Source: Ifrita kowaldi
Taxonomy: Eukaryota > Chordata > Aves > Passeriformes > Cinclosomatidae
Length of the DNA stretch: 64,000 nucleotides
Assembly: GCA_013398055.1 (NCBI GenBank)
Contig: VZRS01014440.1
Coordinates: 1,014,129 to 1,078,128 of the forward strand
Reading direction: 5' to 3'
Shown here: positions 1 to 12,670 of the stretch, piece after piece
Position numbering within the stretch: position 1 is the stretch's first letter
How the letters are laid out: each line of letters starts with the position of its first letter
The notes under the pieces: generated by a model
What the model was told of the DNA's origin: nothing
What the model saw: the letters and a program-made list of their open reading frames with translations, nothing else
The model's database searches: none
Made by a program: the position numbers and the translations under genes

Positions 1-3000
1 CTGTTTTAAGGCATTTTAGGACATGACCTGATCCACGTGTGAATGAATGCTCCAGAATAACTCCTCAGTGCTGAAAATAAGTCTTACCAGAATGCCTTTT
101 TGATCTGTGGTCTTCAAAAATCATGGTATCCTAGTTTTGGATGATGAAAGTCAACTTTATCTTGTATGCTTTCTGTGTTGAAATGAATACATGAGGGCAA
201 TGCAGAGGGTATATAAGAGATACATCACTTAGACAAAATATATCTAGATATAGACAAATAAAGATGTAAAGATGACAATGACAAAACACTTTTTAGTAAT
301 ACTGAATAGAGACCCTGTAGAGATACATTTGAAATTTCTGTGGTATGTCAGTAAATTTTCTAAGTTTGTTCATCTGTTTTATAATTTTCATTTCTTGTGA
401 TTTTCCACACTTGTACATCATAATAGGTAAGACTAATACTTCCCTTTTCTGTTGCCATTGTGAAAGAATATCCCTCTGATTCAAATAATCTGGGAAAGAG
501 TTAATTCTAATTCTTTGACTGTACAGCAAGTATTTTTCAGGTCACTTTGAGAGTAATGGTATCTTTTCAGCACTACAATAGTGATACAATAAAAACAGCT
601 TAATTGCCACAGATGAGGCAATGCAGAGTCTTTATCTATATAAACTATAGTAAAATTTTCACACAAATATTTATATTTTTACATTTATGTCCATCTCTCT
701 CTGGCTGAGCATATCTTAGTTATTTCATCCATGCATGGAAATTACTGCCTTACAGCTGTATAAACACTGAAAATCAGGTTGACTAATTGACTAATCTCTT
801 CCTGTGTTTGTTTATGTTAATAGGTTTACTCACTTATGCTCTCCTAATGTGGGCTGGAAAAGACTGACTTTGTGATTTTTAGCACTCTTGAGTGTAGTCA
901 GTTTTTCTAGAAAAGTCCTAGATAAAGTTTATAATGCTTCATTGTATTGGTGAGAGATAGTTTTGATAGAATAATTTGAACAAAAGAATCCATTTCCGTA
1001 CATAAAAAAAAATTTGCTAGCTTAAGTGAGACATGTCAAAATGTGCATTTCTGTGGAGAGAGAAACTTAAAATACAGCAGCAAAGTTGCACAACATTTCT
1101 GTACCCTGACAAAAATATGAGCAAGTGATTCCTATCTGCTATCTATAATGAGTTCAATGAACTTTCTCTGTAGCTGATAATGAGATCCTGCTGATAGGAG
1201 TTGTTAGTCAAAATGATGTTGGTGACTGAGCTACGTAAGGTCGTTGAGAATAGTAGGATCAGTGTTTCTTCTTTCTTGTGAGGAGCAGGTTGAATGGTCA
1301 GAGCTCTGTGGCTGCTGGGAGGTGGTCACTGACTCCTGGGGAAGCATCTGACTTCTGCAGGTGGACCCCATGAGGCATCAGTACAAGATCAAAAGATAGA
1401 GTTGTATTTGGATTTAGACTGTAAATTTACCTTGTCTTTTCTGTTCCTAAGCATCATAAAACTGTGTTGTAGTCTCATGGAAAAATCTGCTTTCTTTGTT
1501 TGTTTCTCCAGCTCTCTAGAGAGGAGCTGTGCTGCCTATTACCAGCCTTGAAGACTGTGTTCAGGATCTGCACAGCCCAGTGGGGATGGCATGAAGATAT
1601 TTCTTGCTGCTGGATATATCTAGGTAAAAAAAACACGCAAAAAACCCCAAAACCAACCCAAAAAACCTAGTTAGAGCCTGCATTTGTGAATTAGTGCTGT
1701 AATGATAAGGCTAGAGCATGAGGCTTCTGAGTAGTAAAATATTAATGATCAAAATGTCAGTGTCTTTGGCATCCAGAATGTGCCATCAAATAAAGTGCAG
1801 GACAAAACATAGTGCCAAGGATTCTGTGAGGAGCAAGTAAAACATCCTTGTAGAATGTATCTCTGGGAACACTGGGATTTTGCTCAGTAGAATAAAAGCT
1901 TAGCCAGACTGCTTGACTGTTTTTCTTCATATGGGCCTTGGACAGAAATGAGGAAGGGAAAAACAATTTGACAGATGAATCTGCTCAACTGATCAGGGAG
2001 AAAGCCTTAAGGAAGACAACTGAGGAAACTTATTGGAAAGCTGCATGTAGAAACTGAATAGATGAAACAAACCCTAAAACCTCCAGAGAGGCATTCACTG
2101 TTCATATAAAATTTTTAGTTTTTGAAATGAGGAAATATTTTTAAATATCTCTCTTTTTTAATTTCAGGAAACTTATGCAAATGAAAAACTCCTCCTGAAC
2201 TTTGTACCTATTGCATACATTATGTTGGATGTCTTGGGATGAAAGAGAAAACTTTTTTCAGATGATCTCCTCACGGTGTCTGAGCACAGCTTTGGCATAA
2301 TTGGCAGTCTGCCTCTGTGTGGTCCCTTCCTGATGGAGGCAAGGAAAAAGAGATGGTGGCATGACTGAACAACAATCATGCTGCTGTGGAAGACTGCTCA
2401 GATGAGGTGGGTGCAGGAAATTGGCTCGTGTAGCTCAGGGAAGAAAGCAAGGAGTGACCACAGCTATTTTAGAGAAAGCTGATTTTAGGTCAGCATGAGG
2501 AGAACTGGAGGGTGAACTTTGGTTTAGATCAGCTGACTGTACCTGTTAAGTGGATCAACTGGCTGAGTAATTGAATATTTTATTTTATTTTCTTCCTAAG
2601 TTAATGAAGAATGTGTGTTTTCCTGAGCTAGCCTGACTAGCATGGAGGAAGGGTGTAAGTTGCTAATAGAGTATAAAAACTGACAGGCAACAGAATGGGC
2701 TTAGACAGAAACAGGCTTAAGATGGATTCAATATAAATATTCCCTCCTGGTGTGTGGGGATACCTAGTGCCATCATAACAAACATATAAGGACCAGTAAT
2801 AGAAATGATATTTGCATTGTGATCCTGCTGTATGTTGAATTGCTATGTTCTGCTTGTATTGTGATTTTACTGCTCTGTCATATCCCTCTGCTAAATCAAA
2901 ATCCAGTGTGGCATGAAATATCTTCAAATAAGTAAGTTTAGCATTAAAAATTAAACCCTTCTCATGTGAAATGTCTAAAAGAAGCTGCTCAGAGAGTAAT

Positions 3001-5071
3001 GAATTCTGACAGAGCATACAGGATAAAAAGGGATTTTATTTTCAAAGTCTATTTTTCAGCTTCTGTAGACACATATCAGACAGGAGAAGGAAGGGAGGCG
3101 GAGTTAGTGAAATTGCCAGTGTGTTATGTCCAGCTGTTATTTCTTGATGTCACTTTGTGTTGAAGTTAATCTTACACAAAGAGTGTTTTTTATTCAAGTA
3201 AGAGAATAGTTCTCTGAAAATATACCAGGTTTCTGATAATTGATGATCAGCTACTTTATATATAAACATGTTTAGTTTGCCACTAGGTGCCCCCACAACC
3301 ATAGGAATGTTAATTGTAAAAAACTGATACAATAAAATGTTTTGAAGAAAGTGGAGGCAGTTAGAAGTCTTTCTGACAAGCATTATTTATGCTTTACCCT
3401 ATAACAAAGATCTGATAATATTATAAAATGGTTGGGTTTTACATGTTATATGCCTTTAAAGTGCTTTTAAAATCCAGTTAAACTAAGTGTTCGTTCCCTA
3501 CCCCCAGTTCTGCATCTTAAAATGGTCAATTATCACCATATTTCTATTTTTTTTTTCCAAATGAAAATGGAGTAGTGCGTGTAAATGGTTTGCAATTAAT
3601 TTTGCATGTCAGCCATAGCTCTTCATGGGATCAATTACCAAAAAGAATTATTCTTCTAAAATGGAAATTTCTATCTGAATATTTATTCAAGGTAATATTT
3701 GTAATTTTTTGGCTGGGACAGGATAGCTGAAGACCAGGGATATTAAAGTTTTGGCTTCTATGCAGCTAGATGTACTTGTGACAGCTTAGAAGGGTTCAAG
3801 TCACTACTGACTGTGCGTTTAGATCTCTCATGTTGACTCACTAGAAATGCTTGTTACATTTTATATTTTGCTGAGTGGTGGTCTATGTTATAGTGTAGCA
3901 GAAAAAGGATTTAGAGAGGGAAAAATTATTTGGATTTGTCACTGTGTTTGCATTTTGTCATGCCTCTTATTAGCTGGATATATAAAAAATATATATATAA
4001 TCAATATTTTGTCATCGTATTTTCTTAATACAGGAGGGAATAATAAAATTTCACAGGCCCATGAGGTGAGAGATTTCAGGAGAAGGATATAAACATTTGA
4101 TTTTGGGCAAGCATCACTTGTAGACTTCATCTGTGAAGGCTAGAAATCATAGTAATTGCAAAATAAACATTTCTATTCCCAGAGACAGAGAATCGACTCT
4201 TGTTCCATGTAGCCCATCAATCAAGAGCACTGCTTAAGAAAACAGCTCCTTAACTATTCTTTGTGCTTGAAAATGCGAATGGTTAAGATGGTTGCTGCAC
4301 TTTGATTTGTATACCTTAGATTTTCGCTTCACGGCGGCTTAAATAAAAACCAACTCTCCCTTGGTGCTCTATACAAGCACTATGTCACCTAGGGAGTTAA
4401 TTTGACAGCAGAACACCTGGAATAATACATCTGTAATACTTTCTTGTGTTATTAGTACATTTCTTTCCAGAATGATGTGGTTTTGACACTCTCAAAATTG
4501 TACTTTGATCTTTCATTCTCCTTGTCTCCAATCCCACTAAGCAGCTCCATCCTTCTTCCATCATCTTGAGATCCTGCTGTAACCATCCCTGTTGGGCCGC
4601 TCTGAGGTGGGGGAATTGTATCAGGTGATGGGCTGTGGTGGTGGCAGGAGGAAGGGCTGTGGCTGACACCAGTGCCAGGGAGAGAAGTGAACTGCAGAAG
4701 ATGGTATTGGGGTGATGTGGTGGGGCTTGCAGGTTCGGTAATACAGGTTTTTCAGTGGCTGAACTGTCCCTGGCTTCTCGCTGGTTTCAGGGAATGGAAA
4801 ATGGTCATGGGGTGAGAAGTCCAGCCTGGCTGGCTGCATGGAATAGGCATTATGCCACTGCCTTTGATCCATTTAGGGATGAGTTTGTTCTGAGTGCCTG
4901 TCTATAAGGAGCAGGGGAAGTAGCAAGTGGAGCTTCCAGAGCTGAGCTGAACCCCCTCACTAATGTAGGCAGACTTGTGTTGAAACCTCTCAGTTTGGTT
5001 TGCTGATCAGCTCCTTTATTACTTCTACTTTGGAATTTCTTTTTTTTAAGTAGAAAATTCAAATTATTAAC
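1..5071. other. AT-rich non-coding DNA, no gene seen
   Basis: No exon, RNA gene or recognisable repeat was found here. Open frames on both strands are short, lack domains and have no supporting splice or promoter context. A short A/C-rich patch lies near 1627-1668. The stretch from about 4540 to 5000 is visibly richer in G and C than its surroundings and rich in TGG/CTG words, but I could not assign it to a gene or repeat family. Confidence 0.6.
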
Positions 5072-5245
5072 TCTGTTCCAAGGCCAGAAATTGTGAATGC
5101 CCTACCCCAGGAAGTGTTTAAGGCCAAGTGGATGGAGTTATGAGCAACATGGTCTAGTGAAATGTGTCCCTGCTCATGGCAGGGGGTTTGGAAATAGGTG
5201 ATCTTTAAGGTTTCTTCCAGCTCAGGCTAGTCTATAATTCTGTGA
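5072..5245 (+). mobile_element. CR1 LINE, 3' end fragment
   Basis: This is the 3' untranslated end of a CR1 retrotransposon in sense orientation. The landmarks appear in the family's order: a GTGAATGCCCTACCCCAGGA segment, a GTTTAAGGCCAAG...GGATGG segment, CATGGCAGGGGGTTTGG, then GATCTTTAAGGTTTCTTCCA, ending with ATTCTGTGA, which is the usual CR1 terminal octamer type. The copy is 5' truncated, as is normal for CR1 (target-primed reverse transcription), and carries many substitutions. It has no coding capacity left. Confidence 0.9.
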
Positions 5246-8200
5246 CATTGGATGCTCTTTTCCTCCTTCAAGAAACATTTCTGTAGACTTTCTCTTGACC
5301 ATTCAATGTTGCTTCTCCTTTTCCAAGTTCTGGAAAATTGGAAGGAAATTTTTAAAACTAAGATTTAAAATAATAGCTATTTGGTTGAAAATGTGTTGTC
5401 CAGAATATGAACTTAAAATTCATAAAAGTTAAAACTGATATAATTTTCCTGAATGTACTTATGCATTCTTTAAAGATGTTATATTTATTTCATTGGGCAG
5501 GGGAGGAGGAAAGCAGCTTCTTTTTGTGTTAGGACTGTGACAGTCAGAAAGATTAGAGATTACCATTCAGAAAATTATTCCTCTTTCAGGTATTTCAGAG
5601 ATACAGATTATGTTACTACATGCATTTCCTGAATCCTGTCCTTCAACTCATAATGTAAAAAAGAAGTGAAAATACCAGGTGAAAGGCAAAGTCTGCCTCA
5701 TCATGTATATATTTAAGCTTCATATTAGTGGTGTAAAAAAGCAGATGGTAGATATTGTTGCCTTTGTATTTCCATTGAATGATATGGAAATTCCAAAGTG
5801 AAATGCTTAACATCTGGGTAGTTAGTTCCCGACATAACAGTGAACACTGTAAATAATTACTTATGTTTCAAAAATGTATGTCAATTAATTGATATTAGCA
5901 GATCTGAGAGGAAAAAAAGACAGTTGGGTAGCTGAAACAGACAGATGGTCATCTGCTGTGTCATTACAGTTTGAATTTTATGTCTAATATTTCTTCTAAT
6001 GCAACTCTAGTTGTGGTTTTCTTATGTGACTTGTTTTCTTGCTGTGAGGTTTATGGAAGGTTTTGTGATCAGAAGATTGATAGGATAGGACACCTCTGTG
6101 AAATTTTTCATTCATATCCTAAAATCACATCTGTTATGTATTTATAAAGAATTAATGAACTGAGCGTTACCAGTTCAATTTATCATGCTGTTTAGAAATG
6201 GACCAAGTGTGTTCACAAATGGCTTGAAATATTTCATCCAGCTATAGTGCAACTACAGTCAAATGTAATGAAATCTGTACCTCAAGGCTGGAGATGGCTT
6301 GTTCGCTTGCTGTGATATCTAAAATTGTCCCCTTTAGACTGATTAGTGAGAGATGTTGTAGGGCAAGAATACCTAACTTCAGAATCTTTGAAAATGTAGC
6401 TATTCCTTTTTCTTTATTTCCCACGTCTCCCACACCGAGCTCTATATGAAGAAAGGCACTGATCCTGCATCTGTGCTTGTCTCTCTTTCCTGCCATGTAA
6501 TTGTTCGAACTGGGAATCGCCAAAAGCATGAAACATAGTTTTTGAAATATTTTTCCTGGAAATTTAATAAAGCAATCCTATCTTTAAGGCTGTATTGCAA
6601 TGATGATTTCTATATAGATAGTATAAATCTGTGCCCAGTAGAGAGGGAAGTAAAAATGTGGTAAACATGAAAATGAAGAAGAGATGATCTGCTCTGTAAC
6701 ATAATATTGCTTTTCTAGTAAAATGTTCTATATTTTCTCTGAAAGGTTTATTGGTCACTTTTACTGGGGTACTATAATTAAACAAGAATGTCTTGGTGTG
6801 TATGGACTTGCCATCTGACAATATCAGTATGGGTGGATATTATATGTCATGATGTTTTGCACTGTGGAAATGTCAGTACATATTAAGAAGAATAAAAGCA
6901 TTGCTTTTTTAGTTGTAACAATATTTATTTATATAAAATCTATTCAATTTCCTTAAATTATACAGATAACGGCAAAAGAGAAACATTTCAAATCCTCATC
7001 CTGCAAGAACCCTTTCTGGACAGAAGGGTCCTCTCCTGAAGAGTTTCTATTGTATTTCAGGACTTAGTTCAATTACTTATCTCCCTGAATAGAACTAAAA
7101 TGCTGAATATTTTAGCACTGAAAGCCTTTTATTTATTCCCTTTGCTTTCTCCACTTCAGTTTTTTAGTCTTTGTTCTTTAAGTCACTGCTGACTTGCATG
7201 TTAGGATTGCTAAAGAAAGCTGCATCTGAACACAGGTGAGTTATATTTTCCACCTAATGCTGCAGTGAAATAAATTACCTTTTACTAAGTATTTCTTGTT
7301 TTGAAACATCATGGGGAAGTCATGAATACAATTTCTTTTGTGACAGGTCTGACCAATACCCTTAATCAGCAGAGAAAATAGATGGAGTAAAAAGGAGTTA
7401 GAGTCCATCAGATTGTGTTGTACTAAATATCGCTAGAGAGAATATATGTTGAGAGCCTGGCTGCAGTCTCCTGTGAGCTGTTCCTCTTTGCCCAACATCC
7501 TGTAATTTAGACCCGAGGAGCTAAATCAATTTTTTGCTTGTAGAGGGTCTGCTGATTGCACAAAACAGCAACATCAGTACAAAGTGAATTTTCTCTGCAC
7601 TCATCAAACTGTCATTGGACTGTGGTACTGCAGGATTTTGCATGTTTGGGATTAGAAAAGGAAGGGTAGAGAAGCAGGTGACTTTTTTCTCAGCTCTTTC
7701 AGCTGACTCAGAACCTGAAACTAAGAGGAGCCCAGAGGACCAGTGCCAGCCCTTCCAGGGCTTCACAAGCAAACACTTCTCCTGGCTCTGCCTTGTAGCT
7801 GGCTGACTCATAGTCCTCCTTTCACAGAGCACCTGCAGACCTGAGTGGCTGCTCTGAGACTATTCATCCAACAGGGAAAACTACAGAACAAAGTCATAAG
7901 CAGTGCAGAAACTATGTGGTGATGAAATAAGCATTTAGTGTCCTTCTCTGGTGCCCTGTGGGGGGACGGGGGGGGGAATAGATAATTGTTTTCTATTTCA
8001 GTTCTTGATTATTTCCATTCTTATTTCAGTTTAGAGTTTGCACTGTTAGTATCTCTTACTACCTTTGTCTGATTTCTGGGTGTTTCTGCCAGACTGATTT
8101 GAATTTCATGTGTGGGCTGTTTTATTGGATGATGCATTAAGCGAAGATAAACCAATAACTACGGTTTCTGTGGAGCTGCTACTTAAAAATCTAGCTTTCA

Positions 8201-10740
8201 TATCTAAACAGAAACATCTCATTCTTAAAAGTCGCTAGTGTCTGTTATGTTTGTTATGGTTCATAAGAGATGGGAAATGAGAAAACCGAATACAGCTTTT
8301 CTTTTTTTTCCCCCCTTCTTAGTGTATGAGAGGCACATTGCTTCAGTAACTGGTATATCTCTTGGTGTCCTCATATTCATACAGTATCCTGAAGGATTTA
8401 GGAAAATGAGTAGTTTGAATCATTCGTTGAAGGGTAAACAGAAATATTGTAAATGGCGTATTTATAGGAAACCACCTGAATTTTTTTTATTTTCCTGTGA
8501 ATTACTACTGTTTTGTCTAGGATTGGTTTTAATCAATAAGTTATTATATATATGTAATGAAAAATGCATTTATAAGAAGTTGAAGCATCTCTGACTAATT
8601 AGCACATTCCTCTTCATAGTGTATTATGTTTTTTGTATGTTCTTGTGTCTGTCTCATGATAATGAAAATACTTATTCAAATACTGGATCTAACTATTAAT
8701 TTTTCAACATATAAAAATTTATCTATGTCAGGGTCTTTAAATGTCAGAGAAAAATAATGATTAAAGAAAACCTTTTGGTATGTATTTGTCTGAACTTCCT
8801 CAAATGGCAGTCCTCATGTGCAAATGCAAGATCAAAGATGAAACTAAGGTTTCAGGTCTTGAAGATCCACTAATAGAGTGCATTTTCTGGTATGACTTCA
8901 GACAGAAAGACTACGCTATACCCTTCAAGGTCTTTCTGAAATGCAAACTGATGTATTGTGAGTAGTGATGATTGGGAGGTCTTCAAAAGCTCACTCCTAG
9001 TCTGAGCTAAGGCACTAAAGTTTGGGCACTCATTTGTCATCTGAATAAGGCATTAGAGGAAATGAGCTATCCTTCAGTTCTTGGTGTCATCAAACTGAGT
9101 CTCAAACTTTTGGCTAAAATGCTCCTTCTAGAAAGGTGAAATACAAAAAAGGTTAATAGAGGGAAACATAAGGTGAAACTTGATTACTTATGAATGTACA
9201 GGAGACCAGATCTTTGGGACATACCCAGTCTTTGGAGCAGAGTTGTAGTCTAGGAAAAGCAAAAGAGATACAGCAATTCTAATGGCTGAGGAATTTGAAC
9301 ACCGGGGAACTGATATTGACATGTTATAGGAGAAAACCTGACTGCTGGTAATGATGACCCAGTTCAGTGGAAGTCTTAGAACTTGAATTTAATAGAGTTG
9401 CAGTCTGAGCAGCTTGTTGGGACAGTGTCGTGGTCTTTAGTTGCCCTTAAAAGCCCTACAACCTCTGTGACTGCAGTTTAGTCCTCACCAAGCCCTTTCC
9501 CTAACCCAAAAGGCACACATGCTCTTCTGCACTATGTAGGCTCTCAAGGAAAGGCTGGATGGTTGCAAACACCTCATCCTGTTGTTTGTCCACCCCAATA
9601 TTATACTCTACTAGCAAACCCTTTTCCCAGAGCAGAGATTTAGGTTGGAAGTACTAAACAGTCCCTGTGGCTTTCCACTTAAGAAATGGCTAGGCTCTGA
9701 GTGGAGCTTGTCAAGTTTTGTGGCTTCTAAACTCCAGTGGTGGAAGTACTAATTTGTCTCTTTCTCTCCAATATGATTGTTGCAGTTTCTGCTGTTTTGC
9801 TTGATGAGAACATGCAGGTCTATGCTTCATCTTGTAAACTCACTTTACTCTTCCAAATAAATATCTTATTTTCTTTTCCAAATTACTGATTTTTAGATCT
9901 TTGTCTGTTTAATAAATGCTATGTGGAAGTTCCAGCTGTCTAAGCAAGTGTTTAAAAATAAGTTTTCTTCCTGTTGAACTTACCCATTTATGCCTTTAGC
10001 AGATGTGGTTACTTCTGGACCAGTGATAGCTGATGGTATCATTTTCTGCTCCTTCCCAAGAACAATTAGGTTCCAGAACCTTACAAGTCAGAGCCGGAGT
10101 CAAGTTGTCTGCACGGTCACAGCTGAAAACTCAGCTCAGTATCAGAGGCACAGAACAAATTAAACACATGCATAGATATGCTGAACCCTGTTATGTGACA
10201 TATTGCATTCATTTGCCGATCATATATTTGATAATTTTTTGTAACTATTCCCTGATTTTTTTTTTTGGCATCTTTTACTGTACTGTATCTGCTGTGCTGT
10301 TTTATCTTATCATTTTACTTCATTTTGTAAGTAAATGTGTTGCAATACAACAAGATTTGCTATACAAAAATCTGGGGTTTTGGCAAGCTATAAACCAGTC
10401 ATAGACACATTGCTTAAAGATGTAGCCATATGGATTTTTTGAAGGAAACTAAGGAAAAGGTACTGAAAGGAAATACTCCGAAAAATCTTAGTCTGTGTGT
10501 CTCATGGTATATCCTCACTGTACAAAGCTGCTCAATGAAAGAAACATTTATTAAGGAGCTGCCACTTCTCATTTCATTATGTAGGTTTATAAAAATTCTT
10601 GACAGTGCCCTTCAGACTATTAGAATTGGTCTTCATTTTCTGTGGGAAATTTCAAATTGGATTTATTTGTTTAACACTTACTTGTTCCAGTGCTTAATGT
10701 TCACTTAGCTTAATCTTCCGTAAACTGGAATGTTTCTTGC
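5246..10740. other. AT-rich non-coding DNA, no gene seen
   Basis: No gene or clear repeat was recognised. Open frames are short and chance-like; the largest (118 codons at 8238-8594, plus strand) has a hydrophobic, low-complexity translation with no family resemblance. The region from about 9000 to 9800 is somewhat richer in G and C but has no identified content. Confidence 0.6.
7960..7976 (+). repeat. G-run
   Basis: Two guanine tracts, six and nine bases long, are separated only by AC. This is a simple-sequence feature in otherwise AT-rich DNA. It could in principle fold as a G-quadruplex if the long tract is split, but no function is implied. Confidence 0.7.
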
Positions 10741-11141
10741 TGGAGGCCAATTCTATCCTGGGCTGCATCCAAAGCAGTGTGGCCAGCAGGGCAAGGGAGG
10801 GGACTGTGCCCCTCTACTCTGCTATTGAGAGATCCAACCTGGAGTGCTGCATCCAGCTCTGGGGTCCTCAACACAAGAAAGATGTGGACCTGCCTGAATG
10901 AGTCCAAGGAGGACCACTAAGGTGATCACAGGGCTGGAGCACCTCTCCTATGAAGACAGGCTGAGAGAGTTGAGGCTGTTCCTCCTGGAGAAGAGAAGGC
11001 TTGAGGAAGACCTTATAGCATCTTCCAATACCTAAAGAGGGCTACAAGAGAGCTGGAGAGGCACTTTTCACAGGGGCATGTAGTGACAGGATAAAGGGGA
11101 ATGGCCTTCAGCTGAAGGAGAGTAGGTTTAAAGTGGATATT
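10741..11141 (+). mobile_element. CR1 LINE, end of ORF2 and 3' UTR (5' portion of an interrupted copy)
   Basis: Sense-strand CR1. Recognisable family segments include GGCCAATTCTATCCTGGGCTGCATC, the GGCCAGCAGGGCAAGGGAGG segment, a CTGGAGTGCTGCATCCAGCTCTGGGG segment, GGGCTGGAGCACCTCTCCTATG and TCCTGGAGAAGAGAAGGC. In intact CR1 these encode the last part of the reverse-transcriptase ORF and run into the 3' UTR. Similarity stops abruptly after GTGGATAT near 11141 and resumes at about 11460, so this copy has been disrupted. The open frame on the opposite strand (10710-10907) is a by-product of the repeat. Confidence 0.9.
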
Positions 11142-11459
11142 TTGCTTGGCCTGTTAATCAGCCAAAGGGTCACGGGTTTTTCACACTTTTATAAGTTTGG
11201 TCCATTTTCATATTAGGGTTAATTCTCCAATTATAATTTCAGGCAATGCTGTAATTACCCCAAGTTTGCTCCCCCTGTCAGAGGCTTTAGTTTACATATT
11301 TTGGGGCCTGGGACAACAAGGTGTCCTTGAGTTCAGGCCCAGAAAGGGTTTGTCATGTCTAACCAGCATGAGAGAACAGTAGCTAACAGACTATATTAAG
11401 TTTCAGAGTTACCTAGTAAACAGTACAGCATTTAAAAAATATAAAAGTTAAAACCAAAG
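11142..11459 (-). mobile_element. Unidentified insertion within CR1, possibly a solo LTR
   Basis: This segment separates two parts of one CR1 copy and does not resemble CR1. It begins near TGTTAATCAGCC (11152) and ends near GGCA (11459-11462), so TG...CA termini are possible. Read on the minus strand it has a TATA-like CTTATAAAAG at about 11187-11196. These points suggest an LTR, but I see no convincing target-site duplication, and roughly 90 bp of expected CR1 sequence is missing at the junction. It could instead be a deletion with filler sequence or another dispersed repeat. Confidence 0.35.
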
Positions 11460-11600
11460 GCATCACTGTCCCTGGAGGTGTTCAGAACCAGGCTGGGTGG
11501 GGGTCTGAGCAACCTGGTCTAGTGGAAGGTGCCCATAATGGGGGAGACCTAGATGATCTTTAAAGTTCCTTCCAAGCCAAATCTTTCTCTGATTCTATGA
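11460..11600 (+). mobile_element. CR1 LINE, 3' UTR and tail (3' portion of the interrupted copy)
   Basis: Sequence resumes with TCCCTGGAGGTGTTCAGAAC, continues through CCAGGCTGGGTGGG, GAGCAACCTGGTCTAGTGGA, GATGATCTTTAAAGTTCCTT and ends in GATTCTATGA, the standard CR1 3' terminus. Orientation and order fit the fragment at 10741-11141, so the two are most simply parts of one insertion. Confidence 0.92.
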
Positions 11601-12647
11601 AATCAGCTTGTCAGTGGAGCTATTTTGACTGGAAAACAGAACTCTCAAGAGTCCCCTTAAGAGTTGGCCTTGAAGGAATGTGGAAGCAATGGACAGGTTA
11701 TAGGGTATATTTGTATTTTCAAAGGGATTGCTTTGTGCTTTTGGGTTGTGACCAAAAAATTCACATGGGCATTTTTAAACCCTTTGGCAATTACATGTGG
11801 TTCTTGGCTGCCCAGTAGGCTAAAATTGTTGTCTATTTTCGGTGAGCAGGAAGACTAACACTTGTGCAAGGTTCTGAAGTGATCTTGGATCTTAAGGACA
11901 AGTCATGTTGTCATTGTTTTAACTCTTCTTTGGCATTCTGCTTGCCTTGTCTGAAAGTTATTGATCTTAATAGTAGCTAAGAGAGAAAAGATGAACAGTA
12001 CGAAATAAGTACTCATAACTGACTTTCCATTTATATACCAATGTACAGACTAAATAACAGAGCGCTGAAGAAGAACAGAAAATTAATGTGGATTCACAGA
12101 AAACTAAAGGATGTGACTGGCTTTAGGCACCCTCTCAAAAAAAAATATTGCTGCATCCAGTAGCAAGGTTTTGCTTTGTTTTTCTATAGACTACTTTTAT
12201 TATTTAGAAAAGGCGTAATTATAGTTCATCACCCATAGTTACAGCTGTAATTATTAATTCTGGTGACAGGATAATTCAAAACTTCAGCTGTTCTTGGGGT
12301 TACAAACACAGCTCATGTAGTCAATAAATTTTTCTTGGTTAGTCTTGTGAATTCTAAGCATGGAACAAAATATACTTTTGGTCTCTTTATGTGTATGTAT
12401 CAGGTCTTTAAAAAAAAATTGTATTAAAATTTTGCTTAATAGTATTTTGTAATACAAAGTCATTACTGCTCATAAGAATCAGTTTGTCAAAGTGCTCAAT
12501 TTTATGAAGGCTTTCCAAATCAATACAATAAGTTTGAGGTGGGTGTATTTCAGGTAGTTTTATGTATTTGGCTCACACCATTGTCTTGGGACAAAACCTC
12601 ACTATACACCTCCAGAAGCAATGCAGGTATGCAGGACTCCTGCAGGG

Positions 12648-12670
12648 CTCAGCTGAGACCCTCAGCTGAG
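12648..12670. other. Two tandem CTCAGCTGAG palindromes (E-box core)
   Basis: The perfect 10-bp palindrome CTCAGCTGAG occurs at 12648-12657 and again at 12661-12670, three bases apart. Each contains CAGCTG, an E-box that class I/II bHLH factors can bind. It is a short motif, so regulatory function is only a possibility; partial tandem duplication is an equally good explanation. Confidence 0.35.

Noticed and set aside
2637..3017. 126-codon minus-strand open frame
   Set aside because: No recognisable motif, no splice or promoter context and no repeat match; length is unremarkable across six frames of 64 kb.
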